A stretch of 64,000 nucleotides of DNA, taken from positions 1 through 64,000 of the forward strand of contig DHHM01000015.1 of NCBI GenBank assembly GCA_002403305.1. Direction: 5' to 3'. The notes under the pieces are model-generated. The model was not told the origin of the DNA. It saw only the letters and a list, made by a program, of their open reading frames with translations, and did no database searches. Positions 25,979-35,205 of this stretch are shown one piece after another. Position 1 is the first letter of the stretch. Every line of letters begins with the position of its first letter. Both the position numbers and the translations under genes were made by a program. The DNA is from Bacteroidales bacterium UBA4772 (lineage in GTDB: Bacteria; Bacteroidota; Bacteroidia; Bacteroidales; VadinHA17).

Positions 25979-27544
25979 TCAGAATCCGTAGGGCGATCTC
26001 CGTTGCGTTGATTTCATCTCCGGCTTGCGCGGTATAAGGTCATCCGCCATGGCGGCATTCCATGCCAGCCAGGCAGTTATTATTGCGTTATGCCTCAGGT
26101 CGGGCATGAGCAGACGCTCATATGTGTCAGCCAGGGTGTGATACCCACGGCCATATTCTATCTCGTCCTGGATGAACTGGAAGCCGGGCAGTCCAACCCC
26201 GTCGAAGCTCTGATGGTCTGTGCCGCCGGTATTGCGAATGGCAATGGTGTTGAACCCCATATCCTCCATCGGCTCCATCCAATCTTCAAACAACGGACGG
26301 ACAAGGTTGTTCTCCTGCAGATAGATGCCGCGGTAACGACCCGTACCGTTGTCCATGTTGAAATAGACAGAGAACCTGTCATAACCCGGTTTTTTCTCAT
26401 TCTTCTCCCTGTCAAACAGGTATTTGGAGACATAACCGCGCGAACCGTACAGACCCTGCTCCTCACCGCCCCAGAGAGCTATGCGTATCGTACGGCGAGG
26501 CTTCGCGTCAAGCGACTTCAGTATTCTCATGGCCTCCATCATCACTATGCAGCCCGATGCGTTGTCGGCAGCACCTGTACCGCCATGCCATGAGTCGATG
26601 TGCCCACCCAGCAGAACCACCTGGTCCTTCAGTTTCGGATCGGTGCCGGGGATCTCTGCAATGACGTTGTAAACACTCCTGTCGGGAGTAAACTCAGCAT
26701 TTATCTCAGCCTCAACCTCAACCTTCTCACCTTTTTTCAGCAGGCGCTCCATCCTGCCATAAGGCTCCACCGGGATATTGATCTCCGTCACCGGCGGCTG
26801 ACCCTTGCCGTCATATGACGTACCGGAGGAACGGGGTATGTTGAAGGCATTGCCACGGCTTATTATCATAGCCACCTCCTCGCTCTTCAGAAACTCGTTT
26901 ATCTTGTTCCTCAGCTCCCTCATGGACATCCAGTCGCCCATCATCCTGCGGGTAGGGGTACCGCCGGGAGAGACCGTGGAGATCCTCTCCAGATCCTCCC
27001 CGGTGAGCCTTTTGGCCAGGGGCTCAAAACTGACCTCGTACTGTGAGGTGGAAGTGGTCATGATGATCTTGCCCTTTAGCTTGCCACGGTACTGCTCAAT
27101 GTCCTCAACCTTGCTGATGTCAACAAGAATAACCTCACCCTTCAGCAATCCTTCCGTGCCGGAGGTCCAGGCCACCGGAGTTACGGAGAAGTTGTTGTAG
27201 TAGGGCGCAGTCATGGCAGCATAAGCCTTTGTATAATCCCATCCGCCGCGACTGAAGTCGCTGACCTTCTCAATACGCACATTGGAGAGACCGTACCCGG
27301 CAAGCTTTGCACGGGCTATCTCATTGGCACGGTCAATTCCCTGAGATCCTGTCAGACGCGGACCGGCAAGATCGGTCATGATATAGGATAGCGTCTCAAT
27401 GTCTGAATTGCGCTGACCCTCCTGCCTGATCTTGTAGACCATCTCAAGGTCAAGGGCAACCTCCTGTGATGAGAGAGGCATAAACATTGCAAGGAGAAGT
27501 ATGGTGATCATCGCTCTCCTTGCGGTGATAAGAACTGTTTTCAT
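25979..27544 (-). CDS. M28 family metallopeptidase
   Basis: About 521 aa, secreted: signal MKTVLITARRAMITILLLAM with cleavage near SSQ. A PA-like insert (about 120-250) precedes the zinc domain with GGHIDSWHGGTGAADNASG (His and bridging Asp), WGGEEQGLYGSRGYV (Glu pair), GGTDHQSFDG and a final YHTLADTYERL (His). These residues make up the co-catalytic zinc site of M28 aminopeptidases/carboxypeptidase Q-like enzymes. The in-frame start 36 bases upstream would give a longer, less typical signal. Monocistronic, convergent with the S9 peptidase. Confidence 0.92.
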   Translation of the reverse strand: MKTVLITARRAMITILLLAMFMPLSSQEVALDLEMVYKIRQEGQRNSDIETLSYIMTDLAGPRLTGSQGIDRANEIARAKLAGYGLSNVRIEKVSDFSRGGWDYTKAYAAMTAPYYNNFSVTPVAWTSGTEGLLKGEVILVDISKVEDIEQYRGKLKGKIIMTTSTSQYEVSFEPLAKRLTGEDLERISTVSPGGTPTRRMMGDWMSMRELRNKINEFLKSEEVAMIISRGNAFNIPRSSGTSYDGKGQPPVTEINIPVEPYGRMERLLKKGEKVEVEAEINAEFTPDRSVYNVIAEIPGTDPKLKDQVVLLGGHIDSWHGGTGAADNASGCIVMMEAMRILKSLDAKPRRTIRIALWGGEEQGLYGSRGYVSKYLFDREKNEKKPGYDRFSVYFNMDNGTGRYRGIYLQENNLVRPLFEDWMEPMEDMGFNTIAIRNTGGTDHQSFDGVGLPGFQFIQDEIEYGRGYHTLADTYERLLMPDLRHNAIITAWLAWNAAMADDLIPRKPEMKSTQRRSPYGF

Positions 27545-27618
27545 TTCACTGATTTTTAAGCGGAATAAATATAGGGTCATAAATTTTATGCCGGCGATGC
27601 ATTAACATTAATTAACTT

Positions 27619-27626
27619 TACTTTTG
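27619..27626 (+). promoter_or_regulatory. -7 promoter element for mutS2
   Basis: TACTTTTG, matching TAnnTTTG, 18 bases upstream of the mutS2 ATG at 27645. Confidence 0.5.
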
Positions 27627-27644
27627 TGCTGAAAGGTACATCTG

Positions 27645-30128
27645 ATGATATATCCCGACACATACGAGCTTAAGATAGGTTTTGACCGCATAAGGGAACA
27701 GATCAGCGACGGATGCCTTAGCCCGGCCGGCGTTCGCAGGGTGGAGGAGATGCAGATATCATTCTCCCCTGGAGAGGTGCGGCACAGGCTAACCCTGACG
27801 GAGGAATTCCAGCAGATACTCTCTGATGGAGAACAGTTTCCTTCTGATAATTACAATGATCCCCATGCCATGCTTGAGAAGCTGCGCATCGAAGGCACCT
27901 TCCCGGAGCTTGATGAGGTGGTGGCACTGCGGGGTTCACTTGAAACAATAAGACGTATCACCGCCTTCTTCAGGAACAGGAAGGATGGGAGATATCCTAC
28001 CCTCACCGCCATGGCAGGGGAGGTGGTGCTCTATCCTTTTGTCTCGGAAGCTATTGACCGAATTGTTGACAAGGAGGGCAAGATACGCGACAACGCATCG
28101 CCGGCACTGAAGGAGATACGCGCTGACCTTGCATCCAAATCACTGGCAGCCGTCAGAAAACTGCACTCCGTGCTCAGACAGGCACAGGCTGACGGTCTGG
28201 TAGACCGCGATGTCACGGTGGCAGTGCGTAACGGCAGGGGTGTCATACCTGTCAGCGCCTCCGGAAAACGGGGAATAAAGGGATTCATTCATGATGAGTC
28301 GGCCACAGGCAAAACAGTCTTTATCGAACCGGCAGAGGTGGTGGAACTCAACAACCAGATTACGGAGCTGGAACATCGTGAGAAACGTGAGATCGTAAGG
28401 ATACTGACTGCACTGGCCGACACCGTCAGGCCATATATCGATGACCTGCAGGATAACCTCTCCTTCCTCGCCGGGATCGACTTTATACGTGCCAAAGCAC
28501 TCTTCGGCAACAGGCTTCGGAGCATCAAACCTCCCGTGGCCGATACACCGCATATAAGATGGATAAACGCCCGTCACCCGCTTCTTACCCTGGCATTTGC
28601 CCGCACCCCCGGCAGGGTGGTGGTGCCGCTGACAATCACCATCGACAGCCGGGAGCGCATACTGGTCATATCCGGTCCCAATGCAGGCGGAAAGTCAGTA
28701 TGCCTCAAAACGGTGGCACTGATACAGTATATGCTGCAGTGCGGTCTGACCGTGCCCGTGGGTGAAGGGACTGAGACAGGCATCTTCGGCAGGTTCTTCA
28801 TTGATATCGGTGATGAGCAGAGCATAGAGAACGACCTGAGTACCTACAGCTCTCACCTGATTAACATGAAGCAGATGCTCAGGTATGCCGACAACAGCTC
28901 GCTGGTGATGATCGATGAGTTCGGCACCGGCACGGAGCCGCTGCTGGGAGGCGCCCTCGCCGAAGCCATCCTGGCGGAACTCAATGCAAGACAGGCATAC
29001 GGGGTCATCACAACCCACTATACCAACCTGAAACACTTCGCCACTTCACAGGAGGGTATCAGCAACGGAGCCATGGCCTTTGACAACCAGCTGATGCAGC
29101 CGCTCTTCCGTCTCGACCAGGGTAAACCGGGAAGCTCGTTTGCCTTCGAGATAGCAAGAAAAATAGGACTACCCAATGAGATTCTCGCTGACGCTGCCGC
29201 CAGGGCAGGAGAGGGGAACGTCGATTTCGACCGTAACCTGCGCGAGATAGCACGCGACAAACGGTACTGGGAGAAGAAACGCGAGACTGTCCGCCGACAT
29301 GAAAAAAGACTCGAGGAGCTGATCGCTTCATACGAAAGTCAGATGGGTGATATCAAGACCCAGAAGAAGGAGATCATCGGAGAGGCCAAAAACAAGGCTG
29401 AAGAGATGCTGCGCAATACCAACAGGATGATCGAGAATACCATCCGGTCCATTCGTGAGGCACAGGCCGAGAAAGAGAAGACCAAAGAGGTACGCGAAGC
29501 CCTGGAGACCTTCCGTGATCAGATTGAGAAGGAGACGAAACCCCGGGAGAAACCTGTGAACGTGCCTCCACAGCTCGATAAGCCTGCCGCAAGTATAGTC
29601 AAACGTATTTCCAGGAAAAAGGAGCCCGAAGAGAAAGCTGTCACACCCAAAAAGGATGGTGGAATCTCGCCGGGCGATTATGTGAGGATCACCGGGACCG
29701 ATACGGTCGGAGAGGTTACTGAAATAAAGGGCAAGAAGCTGAAGATAGTCTCCGGCAGCCTGAAGATGAGCGTTGATATCAGCAGTACTGAACCAGTGGA
29801 TGGCGCCATCTACAGGAAAGAACAGGCAGGGAAGAGGCCTCAGCAAAATATCGACTGGTCACTGACAGCACGCCGCAACCGGTTCAGCCCCGAGATCGAC
29901 GTCAGGGGAATGCGCACCGAGGAGGCGCTGCAGGTGGTGCAGGATTTCATTGACACGGCACTGATGATACAGTACAGAAACCTCCGCATCCTCCACGGAA
30001 AGGGCAATGGCATACTGCGGCAGATGATTCGTCAGTACCTTGAAACCACAGGTGTCGTAAGACATATTGCCGACGAGCATGTTGACCGCGGCGGCGCCGG
30101 AATTACCCTCGTGGAACTCGATCTGTGA
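27645..30128 (+). CDS. mutS2: Endonuclease MutS2
   Basis: An 827-aa MutS-family protein without the mismatch-recognition domain. It has the core/clamp (about 1-310), the ABC-type ATPase with Walker A SGPNAGGKSVCLKT and Walker B MIDEFGTGTEPLLGG, a long charged coiled coil (about 510-670), a KOW-like segment, and a C-terminal Smr nuclease domain with EIDVRGMRTEEAL and ILHGKGNGIL (about 755-827). MutS2 proteins act in recombination control or ribosome-collision rescue depending on the organism. Length is normal. Confidence 0.97.
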   Translation: MIYPDTYELKIGFDRIREQISDGCLSPAGVRRVEEMQISFSPGEVRHRLTLTEEFQQILSDGEQFPSDNYNDPHAMLEKLRIEGTFPELDEVVALRGSLETIRRITAFFRNRKDGRYPTLTAMAGEVVLYPFVSEAIDRIVDKEGKIRDNASPALKEIRADLASKSLAAVRKLHSVLRQAQADGLVDRDVTVAVRNGRGVIPVSASGKRGIKGFIHDESATGKTVFIEPAEVVELNNQITELEHREKREIVRILTALADTVRPYIDDLQDNLSFLAGIDFIRAKALFGNRLRSIKPPVADTPHIRWINARHPLLTLAFARTPGRVVVPLTITIDSRERILVISGPNAGGKSVCLKTVALIQYMLQCGLTVPVGEGTETGIFGRFFIDIGDEQSIENDLSTYSSHLINMKQMLRYADNSSLVMIDEFGTGTEPLLGGALAEAILAELNARQAYGVITTHYTNLKHFATSQEGISNGAMAFDNQLMQPLFRLDQGKPGSSFAFEIARKIGLPNEILADAAARAGEGNVDFDRNLREIARDKRYWEKKRETVRRHEKRLEELIASYESQMGDIKTQKKEIIGEAKNKAEEMLRNTNRMIENTIRSIREAQAEKEKTKEVREALETFRDQIEKETKPREKPVNVPPQLDKPAASIVKRISRKKEPEEKAVTPKKDGGISPGDYVRITGTDTVGEVTEIKGKKLKIVSGSLKMSVDISSTEPVDGAIYRKEQAGKRPQQNIDWSLTARRNRFSPEIDVRGMRTEEALQVVQDFIDTALMIQYRNLRILHGKGNGILRQMIRQYLETTGVVRHIADEHVDRGGAGITLVELDL

Positions 30129-30353
30129 GAGTTGCAGAAAAGTCCTTTCGGGTTATCCTGTTAACCGTCATAAGAAGGTAATTCGCCCGTCGATGTCCCA
30201 TAATAATCATTGGATTATCTGATCTCAAAGCGCCGTAGTAGCGGTGCGGAGAGATGCCGGAACAGGCATTGGCGCAGCTGAACTGCTATTATAAGATTCC
30301 GGTCTGCTGTTCTGTGGCGAGAGATCGTGCGGCACCGGTATGCCACCTGCGGT
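30129..30353. other. Gene-free stretch after mutS2
   Basis: About 225 bases with no coding support and no clear hairpin terminator. It leads into the 46-bp tandem repeat at 30354 and together with it forms a 618-base gap. Confidence 0.4.
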
Positions 30354-30490
30354 GAAAAGCAGATTGCCCGGAAGTCCCCCTGCCGGAATCCTCAACTGCG
30401 AAAAGCAGATTGTCCTGCAGTCTCCCTGCCGGAATCCTCAACTGCGAAAAGCAGATTGTCCTGCAGTCTCCCTGCCTGCATCGTTTACCT
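30354..30490. repeat. Three 46-bp tandem repeats
   Basis: GAAAAGCAGATTG recurs at 30354, 30400 and 30446, exactly 46 bases apart. The second and third units are nearly identical (TCCTGCAGTCTCCCTGCC); the first and second share CCTGCCGGAATCCTCAACTG. The period is not a multiple of three and no gene covers it. Confidence 0.85.
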
Positions 30491-30561
30491 TGAATACATG
30501 TTCCCGCATTAATGCTAATAATCATTAAATTTACCCGGCAAAATGAACAGATTTGCATAAC

Positions 30562-30750
30562 GAAACTTACATGACCAATAACCCGCAAAATGCAATGATT
30601 ATTTACTGCATGTAAGTTCCATTCAACCAATGAAATAATAATTAATTAAACGAATGAAACCTACATGAGCAGCAACTCGCAACAGGAAATAATTATGTTT
30701 TCATGTAAGCTCCATTAGACCAATAAAATAGTAATTATTTAATCTAATGA
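30562..30750 (+). repeat. Two ~94-bp direct repeats, each with two hairpins, upstream of the fusion gene
   Basis: Unit 1 begins GAAACTTACATGA at 30562 and unit 2 begins GAAACCTACATGA at 30656. Hairpin A: AACTTACATG (30564) pairs perfectly with CATGTAAGTT (30609); in unit 2 the inner seven pairs TACATGA/TCATGTA are kept. Hairpin B: CATTC/GAATG in unit 1 (30620, 30652) and CATTAGA/TCTAATG in unit 2 (30713, 30743), with the fifth pair changed from C-G to A-T on both sides. The 3' arm of the last hairpin contains the ATG at 30747. It may be a duplicated leader or RNA element, or a palindromic insertion. Confidence 0.65.
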
Positions 30751-32690
30751 AATATTCAATCATGAAGAAAATTGCCTTTACAATGATTATGCTGCTGGCT
30801 TTTGTGGTTGCCGGAGCACAGACAAACGACTTTTACGATGATGAACCTTCCTACCTGCTGAAGGGGAGCAAGAAGATTCTTGTCACCGGCGAGGTGGAAA
30901 AGGATATTACCGTGGATGTCTCCCGGTTGCCAAAGCACAGTATCACCGTCAAGGAAACCGTGCTGGCCGGCGACTCCGTCGGATTTACAGGAGCCTACCG
31001 TTATGACGGCTACTCTCTCTGTGACATTCTTAACAGAATCGTGCTCAAAAAGAAGAATGAGGCTGAATTTCCACCTATTATTGACCTCTATGTGGAGGTC
31101 GAAAATGACAGGGGCGAAAAAGTAACCTTCTCCTGGGGTGAGATCTATTACCCTGTTAACCGTCACCGTCTCCTGATCGCCACCTCGGTGGCCCGAATAG
31201 TGCCGTCAAAGAGCAAGGACCTGTGGCCGTTGCCGCAGGAGACAAAAATCATTGCAGGCAATGACCTTGTCACTGTAAGGAATATCAGCAATCCGGTGCG
31301 CATCACCGTGAAGTCGCTTGACAGCAAATACGCTATTAACAGGGAAATATCTCCTCTCTTCTCCGAGACCATGAGGATATGCGTCAACGGCCGCCAGAGA
31401 GAAATCCTGTCGAAACTGCCTGCCGGAATTCAGGATGAGACCTTCCAGACTGTCTTTTACGGCAGGGGTAGAGGCATCCACGGCACCACACCCTTTACCG
31501 GGGGGATGCTTTCAGAGGTTCTGCGTGATTATTACCGGATGTCATCCGATGCACTGCGTCAGGGTATGGTTGTGGTTGCCGGCGTTGACGGCTACCGTGC
31601 AGCCTTCACCCTCAGCGAGATTGTCAATCGCAATGACCAGCAGGAGGTCCTGCTCATTGACGGGGACAACTACCAAGGGGCAGGAAGGTTCTCTCTCTTT
31701 CCAGCCGGTGACTTCTTCTCCGACCGTGCCATCAAGGCAATCATGGAGATAGATCTTCTTCTGCCGAAGAGCGGGTCACAGTGGACCATCGCCGTCCACG
31801 GCGGCGCCGGTGTCATCACCCGCGAGCGCTTGTCTCCGGAGCGGGAGGCTGAGTACAGGGCCATGATGCAGGCTGTCATCGACACCGGCGCAGCCATCCT
31901 GGCTTCCGGCGGCTCGGCCCTCGACGCCGTGGAACGTACCATCAGGCTGATGGAAGACTCACCGCTCTTCAATGCCGGCAAAGGTGCCGTCTTCACCCAC
32001 GAGGGCCGCAATGAACTCGACGCCTCCCTAATGGACGGCAGTGACCTCGCCGCCGGCGCCGTGGCCGGCGTGACCGACATACGCAACCCTATCACCGCCG
32101 CACGCGCCGTGATGGAACAGTCACCACACGTCATGCTCACCGGTAAGGGAGCCTCTGAGTTTGCTGCAGAAAAGGGACTGGATATTGTCGACCCCTCTTA
32201 CTTCCGCGATGAGAAGCGGTATAACGAGCTACAGCGGTCACTTAAAAACGACAAGCACGGAACCGTGGGATGCGTGGCTCTCGATATGAACGGCGACCTG
32301 GCCGCCGGAACATCCACAGGAGGAATGACCAACAAGCGCTATAACCGCGTGGGCGACGCCCCGGTAATAGGGGCGGGCACATATGCCAACAACGTCACCT
32401 GTGCCGTGTCAGCCACAGGCCACGGTGAGTTCTTCATACGCTATACCGTGGCGCACGATATCTCGGCACTGATGGAGTACCGGGAGATGTCTCTCGATGA
32501 GGCGGCGAGAGAGGTGATAAAAAAGAAACTGGTGAAGGTCGGTGGCACAGGAGGTGTGGTCTCCGTTGATAGCAAAGGCAATGTAAGCATGCCATTCAAC
32601 ACAGAGGGGATGTACCGTGGCTATAAAACCTCAGCCGGGAAACAGGGTGTCTTTATCTTCTCCGATGAACCGGATAAACTGATGCCCTGA
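30747..32690 (+). CDS. Fusion: duplicated sulfite-oxidase-fold domain + isoaspartyl peptidase/L-asparaginase
   Basis: About 647 aa with a signal peptide (MKKIAFTMIMLLAFVVAGAQ when counted from the ATG at 30762, the likelier start). Two consecutive domains resemble the molybdopterin-binding (SUOX) fold: the first about residues 30-195 (GYSLCDILNRIVLKK), the second about 200-345 (GGMLSEVLRDYY, VAGVDGYRAAFTLSEIVN, FPAGDFFSDRAIKAI). I see no cofactor-binding cysteine. From IAVHGGAGVITRERL onward the protein is a plant-type asparaginase: FNAGKGAVFTHEG, the autocleavage site KHGTVGC with Thr506 (codon at 32262) as nucleophile, GTSTGGMTNKRYNRVGDAP and SATGHGEFFIRY. Asparaginases of this type are normally separate ~320-aa proteins. 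Confidence 0.85.
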   Translation: MKYSIMKKIAFTMIMLLAFVVAGAQTNDFYDDEPSYLLKGSKKILVTGEVEKDITVDVSRLPKHSITVKETVLAGDSVGFTGAYRYDGYSLCDILNRIVLKKKNEAEFPPIIDLYVEVENDRGEKVTFSWGEIYYPVNRHRLLIATSVARIVPSKSKDLWPLPQETKIIAGNDLVTVRNISNPVRITVKSLDSKYAINREISPLFSETMRICVNGRQREILSKLPAGIQDETFQTVFYGRGRGIHGTTPFTGGMLSEVLRDYYRMSSDALRQGMVVVAGVDGYRAAFTLSEIVNRNDQQEVLLIDGDNYQGAGRFSLFPAGDFFSDRAIKAIMEIDLLLPKSGSQWTIAVHGGAGVITRERLSPEREAEYRAMMQAVIDTGAAILASGGSALDAVERTIRLMEDSPLFNAGKGAVFTHEGRNELDASLMDGSDLAAGAVAGVTDIRNPITAARAVMEQSPHVMLTGKGASEFAAEKGLDIVDPSYFRDEKRYNELQRSLKNDKHGTVGCVALDMNGDLAAGTSTGGMTNKRYNRVGDAPVIGAGTYANNVTCAVSATGHGEFFIRYTVAHDISALMEYREMSLDEAAREVIKKKLVKVGGTGGVVSVDSKGNVSMPFNTEGMYRGYKTSAGKQGVFIFSDEPDKLMP

Positions 32691-32811
32691 CGCGGACCAC
32701 CGCCCCGACATCTCAGGTCGGGAGAAGCGACGCAGCAGCACAGAACCCGCCCTGACACGGACCACCCCTGCAGATGCTCGCAGCGGCGCAGAAGCAACGT
32801 GGTAAAAAGAA

Positions 32812-32842
32812 CGCGGCGCCCCAATTTCCTGAGGGCGCCGCG
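32812..32842 (-). terminator. Terminator for the KYG-repeat gene
   Basis: CGCGGCGCCC and GGGCGCCGCG form a perfect 10-bp stem with an 11-base loop. On the minus strand it is followed by TTCTTTTT, the layout of an intrinsic terminator for the gene ending at 32869; the plus-strand side lacks a T run. Confidence 0.75.
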
Positions 32843-32868
32843 AAGCTTTGAGTAAAAATCCAAATTAT

Positions 32869-33951
32869 CTAGTAGAGTCTTACAGACCCGTATGAGGTGT
32901 TTATCTTCACTGTTGCAGATGGATCGCTGCAACTGCCTACCTTGCCGGCAAGCTCCGTGCTGGTGTTGCCAGCAATCCTCCTCTCCGGCGAGAACCTTGC
33001 ATCATCAATCCTGATGCTGCCGTAAGAGCTGCTGGCATCCAGCATGTAACAGGCCGCGGGGTCAATCCCGAGCCTCACCCCGCAGTACCCTGCCTTCACG
33101 GTCACCGACTCAAAATCTGCAGGTATCTTTTCTACGGAGAGATTGCCGTATTTGGTCTCAACCTCCAGCTTCTTGTTTACCCTGCCGAACTTAAGGTCAG
33201 TATATCCTCCCATCACAACTATGTTGTTGGCGGCATCGATGCTGTAACCGTCATACTTGCTGTCGGCTACCAGGGAGCTTACCTCATCAACTGAAACCTT
33301 CGAGTACTTGCTGTCTATCAGCAACGCCACAGCCCTTTCAACACTGAACATGCCGCAGTAACGGGCGTTGATCTCCGCCCATCCCAGCTCGTCAATGGTG
33401 GCCTTGCCGTAGGCAACAATCAGCGTATTCAGTGGCTTGAGATTACCCCTCGAAAGCTTGTGAACGGTGATATCTCCGTATTTGCTGTTCAGCCTGACCA
33501 GTCCGGCTACCTCATCCACAACAGTGTTTCCGTACTTGTTGCTGATATCGAGACTGATCCAGGCCGGCATCTTGATGTTGTAGTTGATGCTGAAGTTGTT
33601 GTTGCCACCCTTCCAACTAGTCGATGAGAAGCTGTCACTGAAGATCGTCTCCGCAGTCAGGTTATCGCCCTTTTCGGTGAATTCGACGGTGATCATCTCC
33701 AGAAGCTTCCGTGCCCTCTCCTCTGAGGAGTGTTCAACCTTGACCGTCACGTCAATGACGATATTGTTCTGATCCCAGGTTTCAGTGACCACAGCACCGA
33801 ACTTGTTGATCACCGTGAGTGTGGTGTTGTCAGTGGGCGTCTTCTCCCTGTGATATTCCTTTTTTACCTCTGTCGCGGAGGCTGTCAGAGCTACGGCGCA
33901 GAGCAACAGTGCCAGGGTCGCAACTCTCCTGTTAAATAGTAACTTTTTCAT
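32869..33951 (-). CDS. Secreted beta-helix-like protein with KYG repeats (DUF4097-like)
   Basis: A 360-aa exported protein (signal about 1-27, cleavage near TASA). The body repeats a short strand-turn unit with the triplet KYG or similar (NKYGNTVV, SKYGDITV, SKYSKVSV, SKYDGYSI, TKYGNLSV, SSYGSIRI, TSYGSVRL), about every 20-25 residues, suggesting a beta-solenoid such as in DUF4097 or head-GIN adhesin families. It is the third gene of a sigma / anti-sigma operon and overlaps the anti-sigma gene by 20 bases, so it may be an envelope component that the sigma pair monitors (inference). Confidence 0.75.
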   Translation of the reverse strand: MKKLLFNRRVATLALLLCAVALTASATEVKKEYHREKTPTDNTTLTVINKFGAVVTETWDQNNIVIDVTVKVEHSSEERARKLLEMITVEFTEKGDNLTAETIFSDSFSSTSWKGGNNNFSINYNIKMPAWISLDISNKYGNTVVDEVAGLVRLNSKYGDITVHKLSRGNLKPLNTLIVAYGKATIDELGWAEINARYCGMFSVERAVALLIDSKYSKVSVDEVSSLVADSKYDGYSIDAANNIVVMGGYTDLKFGRVNKKLEVETKYGNLSVEKIPADFESVTVKAGYCGVRLGIDPAACYMLDASSSYGSIRIDDARFSPERRIAGNTSTELAGKVGSCSDPSATVKINTSYGSVRLY

Positions 33952-34507
33952 GGCTGACTGGATTTTCGGTTTCTGCTTTTATCTGTCTCAACTGGTCAAG
34001 TAAATAACTCATGACCTCTATCTTGGTCTGGTAATGGCTTATCATGGCATCAATGATCCGCTGGTCGTTGGGATTGGCCCTGAGCTCTTTCTGCAACTCA
34101 GTGTAAACTGAGTCCATGGCTGCCAACTCACTCATAAGCATCTCCTTCTGCTCAGGATTAGCGATGTCAAGAGATGTGAACTCATTCTCCATCATGTTTA
34201 CCTGCCTCACATAATACCTCTCTGCCTCACGGTACTCGGGAGAGACCTCACTGAGGGTCATTTGCTTCTTGAGGTTCGGCCTCACGAAGTGATCAAACGT
34301 CCAGAGCGAAGAGAGGGTCACAAGCAGCGTTACCACGGCAGCCTTGAGCAGGTAGGGCATGATGCTCCTCTTTGCTTTTCCGGCGTGCAGCCTCGTGGCA
34401 AGCTTAAAGCTGAATCTCTCGAAGTGGCCGTCTGACGGCTCCCGGTCGTCAAACACACCTCTTTCTCTTTTGATTATCTCTTCAAGTCGGGTCATATTCT
34501 TATTCAT
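33932..34507 (-). CDS. Probable anti-sigma factor (single-pass membrane protein)
   Basis: A 191-aa protein: a cytoplasmic N-terminal ~50 residues (LEEIIKRERGVFDDREPSDGHFERF region), one transmembrane helix (about 49-68, MPYLLKAAVVTLLVTLSSLW) and a helical periplasmic part (ERYYVRQVNMMENEF onward). No zinc-binding HxxxCxxC motif is seen. Its position directly after an ECF sigma gene (8-base overlap) is the main reason for the call. Confidence 0.7.
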   Translation of the reverse strand: MNKNMTRLEEIIKRERGVFDDREPSDGHFERFSFKLATRLHAGKAKRSIMPYLLKAAVVTLLVTLSSLWTFDHFVRPNLKKQMTLSEVSPEYREAERYYVRQVNMMENEFTSLDIANPEQKEMLMSELAAMDSVYTELQKELRANPNDQRIIDAMISHYQTKIEVMSYLLDQLRQIKAETENPVSHEKVTI

Positions 34508-35072
34508 TTATCTTGTCTACCTTCAATTCACTCACCAGCTTCTGCTTTGCCCTCGACAGCTGTGACCGCGAGGTGCTGCTTGAGATGTTGAGCATCTCAG
34601 CTATCTCATCATGGTCGTAACCCTCAATGAGATAGAGAGAGAGTATCACGCGGTATCCTTCCGGAAGCCGCTCAATGGCCGCTTTGACCTCTTCCACCCT
34701 GGTCTCCGTCTCCTCCCTGTATTCAGCATCTTCAATGCTGTCGTCGCGGATACCGTCATGGCCGTCAAGCTCTTCAAAGATCGCTTTTCTTCTTCCCAGG
34801 GCATCAAGTGACCTGTTTACCACTATTCTCTTCAACCAGGCGCCGAAACTGACAGTCCCCGAATAGGTGTTTATCTTTTCGAAGGCCGACAGGAACGCTT
34901 CCTGCATCACATCTTCAGCTTCCATGCTGTCGTTTACAATTCTCAGGCTGGTGTTGTACATAGCCTTGTAATAGAGCTTGTAAACCTGGAACTGAGCCTT
35001 CTGATCACCTTCCCGGCACCCGTCTATCAGGTCCTGGTGTATGTTCCTGAATGCTGCTTCAACATTTCCCAT
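34500..35072 (-). CDS. ECF RNA polymerase sigma factor
   Basis: About 190 aa with sigma region 2 (QVYKLYYKAMYNTSLRIVND, MQEAFLSAFEKINTY) and region 4 (RLPEGYRVILSLYLIEGYDHDEIAEML with its helix-turn-helix SSSTSRSQLSRAKQKL). No region 3, as expected for the ECF group. Two in-frame Met codons lie further upstream (35120, 35117); the one at 35072 (MGNVEAAF) is preferred because families usually start a few residues before region 2. First gene of the operon. Confidence 0.9.
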   Translation of the reverse strand: MGNVEAAFRNIHQDLIDGCREGDQKAQFQVYKLYYKAMYNTSLRIVNDSMEAEDVMQEAFLSAFEKINTYSGTVSFGAWLKRIVVNRSLDALGRRKAIFEELDGHDGIRDDSIEDAEYREETETRVEEVKAAIERLPEGYRVILSLYLIEGYDHDEIAEMLNISSSTSRSQLSRAKQKLVSELKVDKINE

Positions 35073-35205
35073 TCTTAATTCAAGATCTTGTTTAAGTATG
35101 TATGACGCTGCACCCATCATTTGAACTCTTCAATTCAATGACGAAGACTGCTCGCGAATGCTGCATCCAAGGTAGAAAAAAGCAGCAGGAGGATAAAAAT
35201 TTCTT

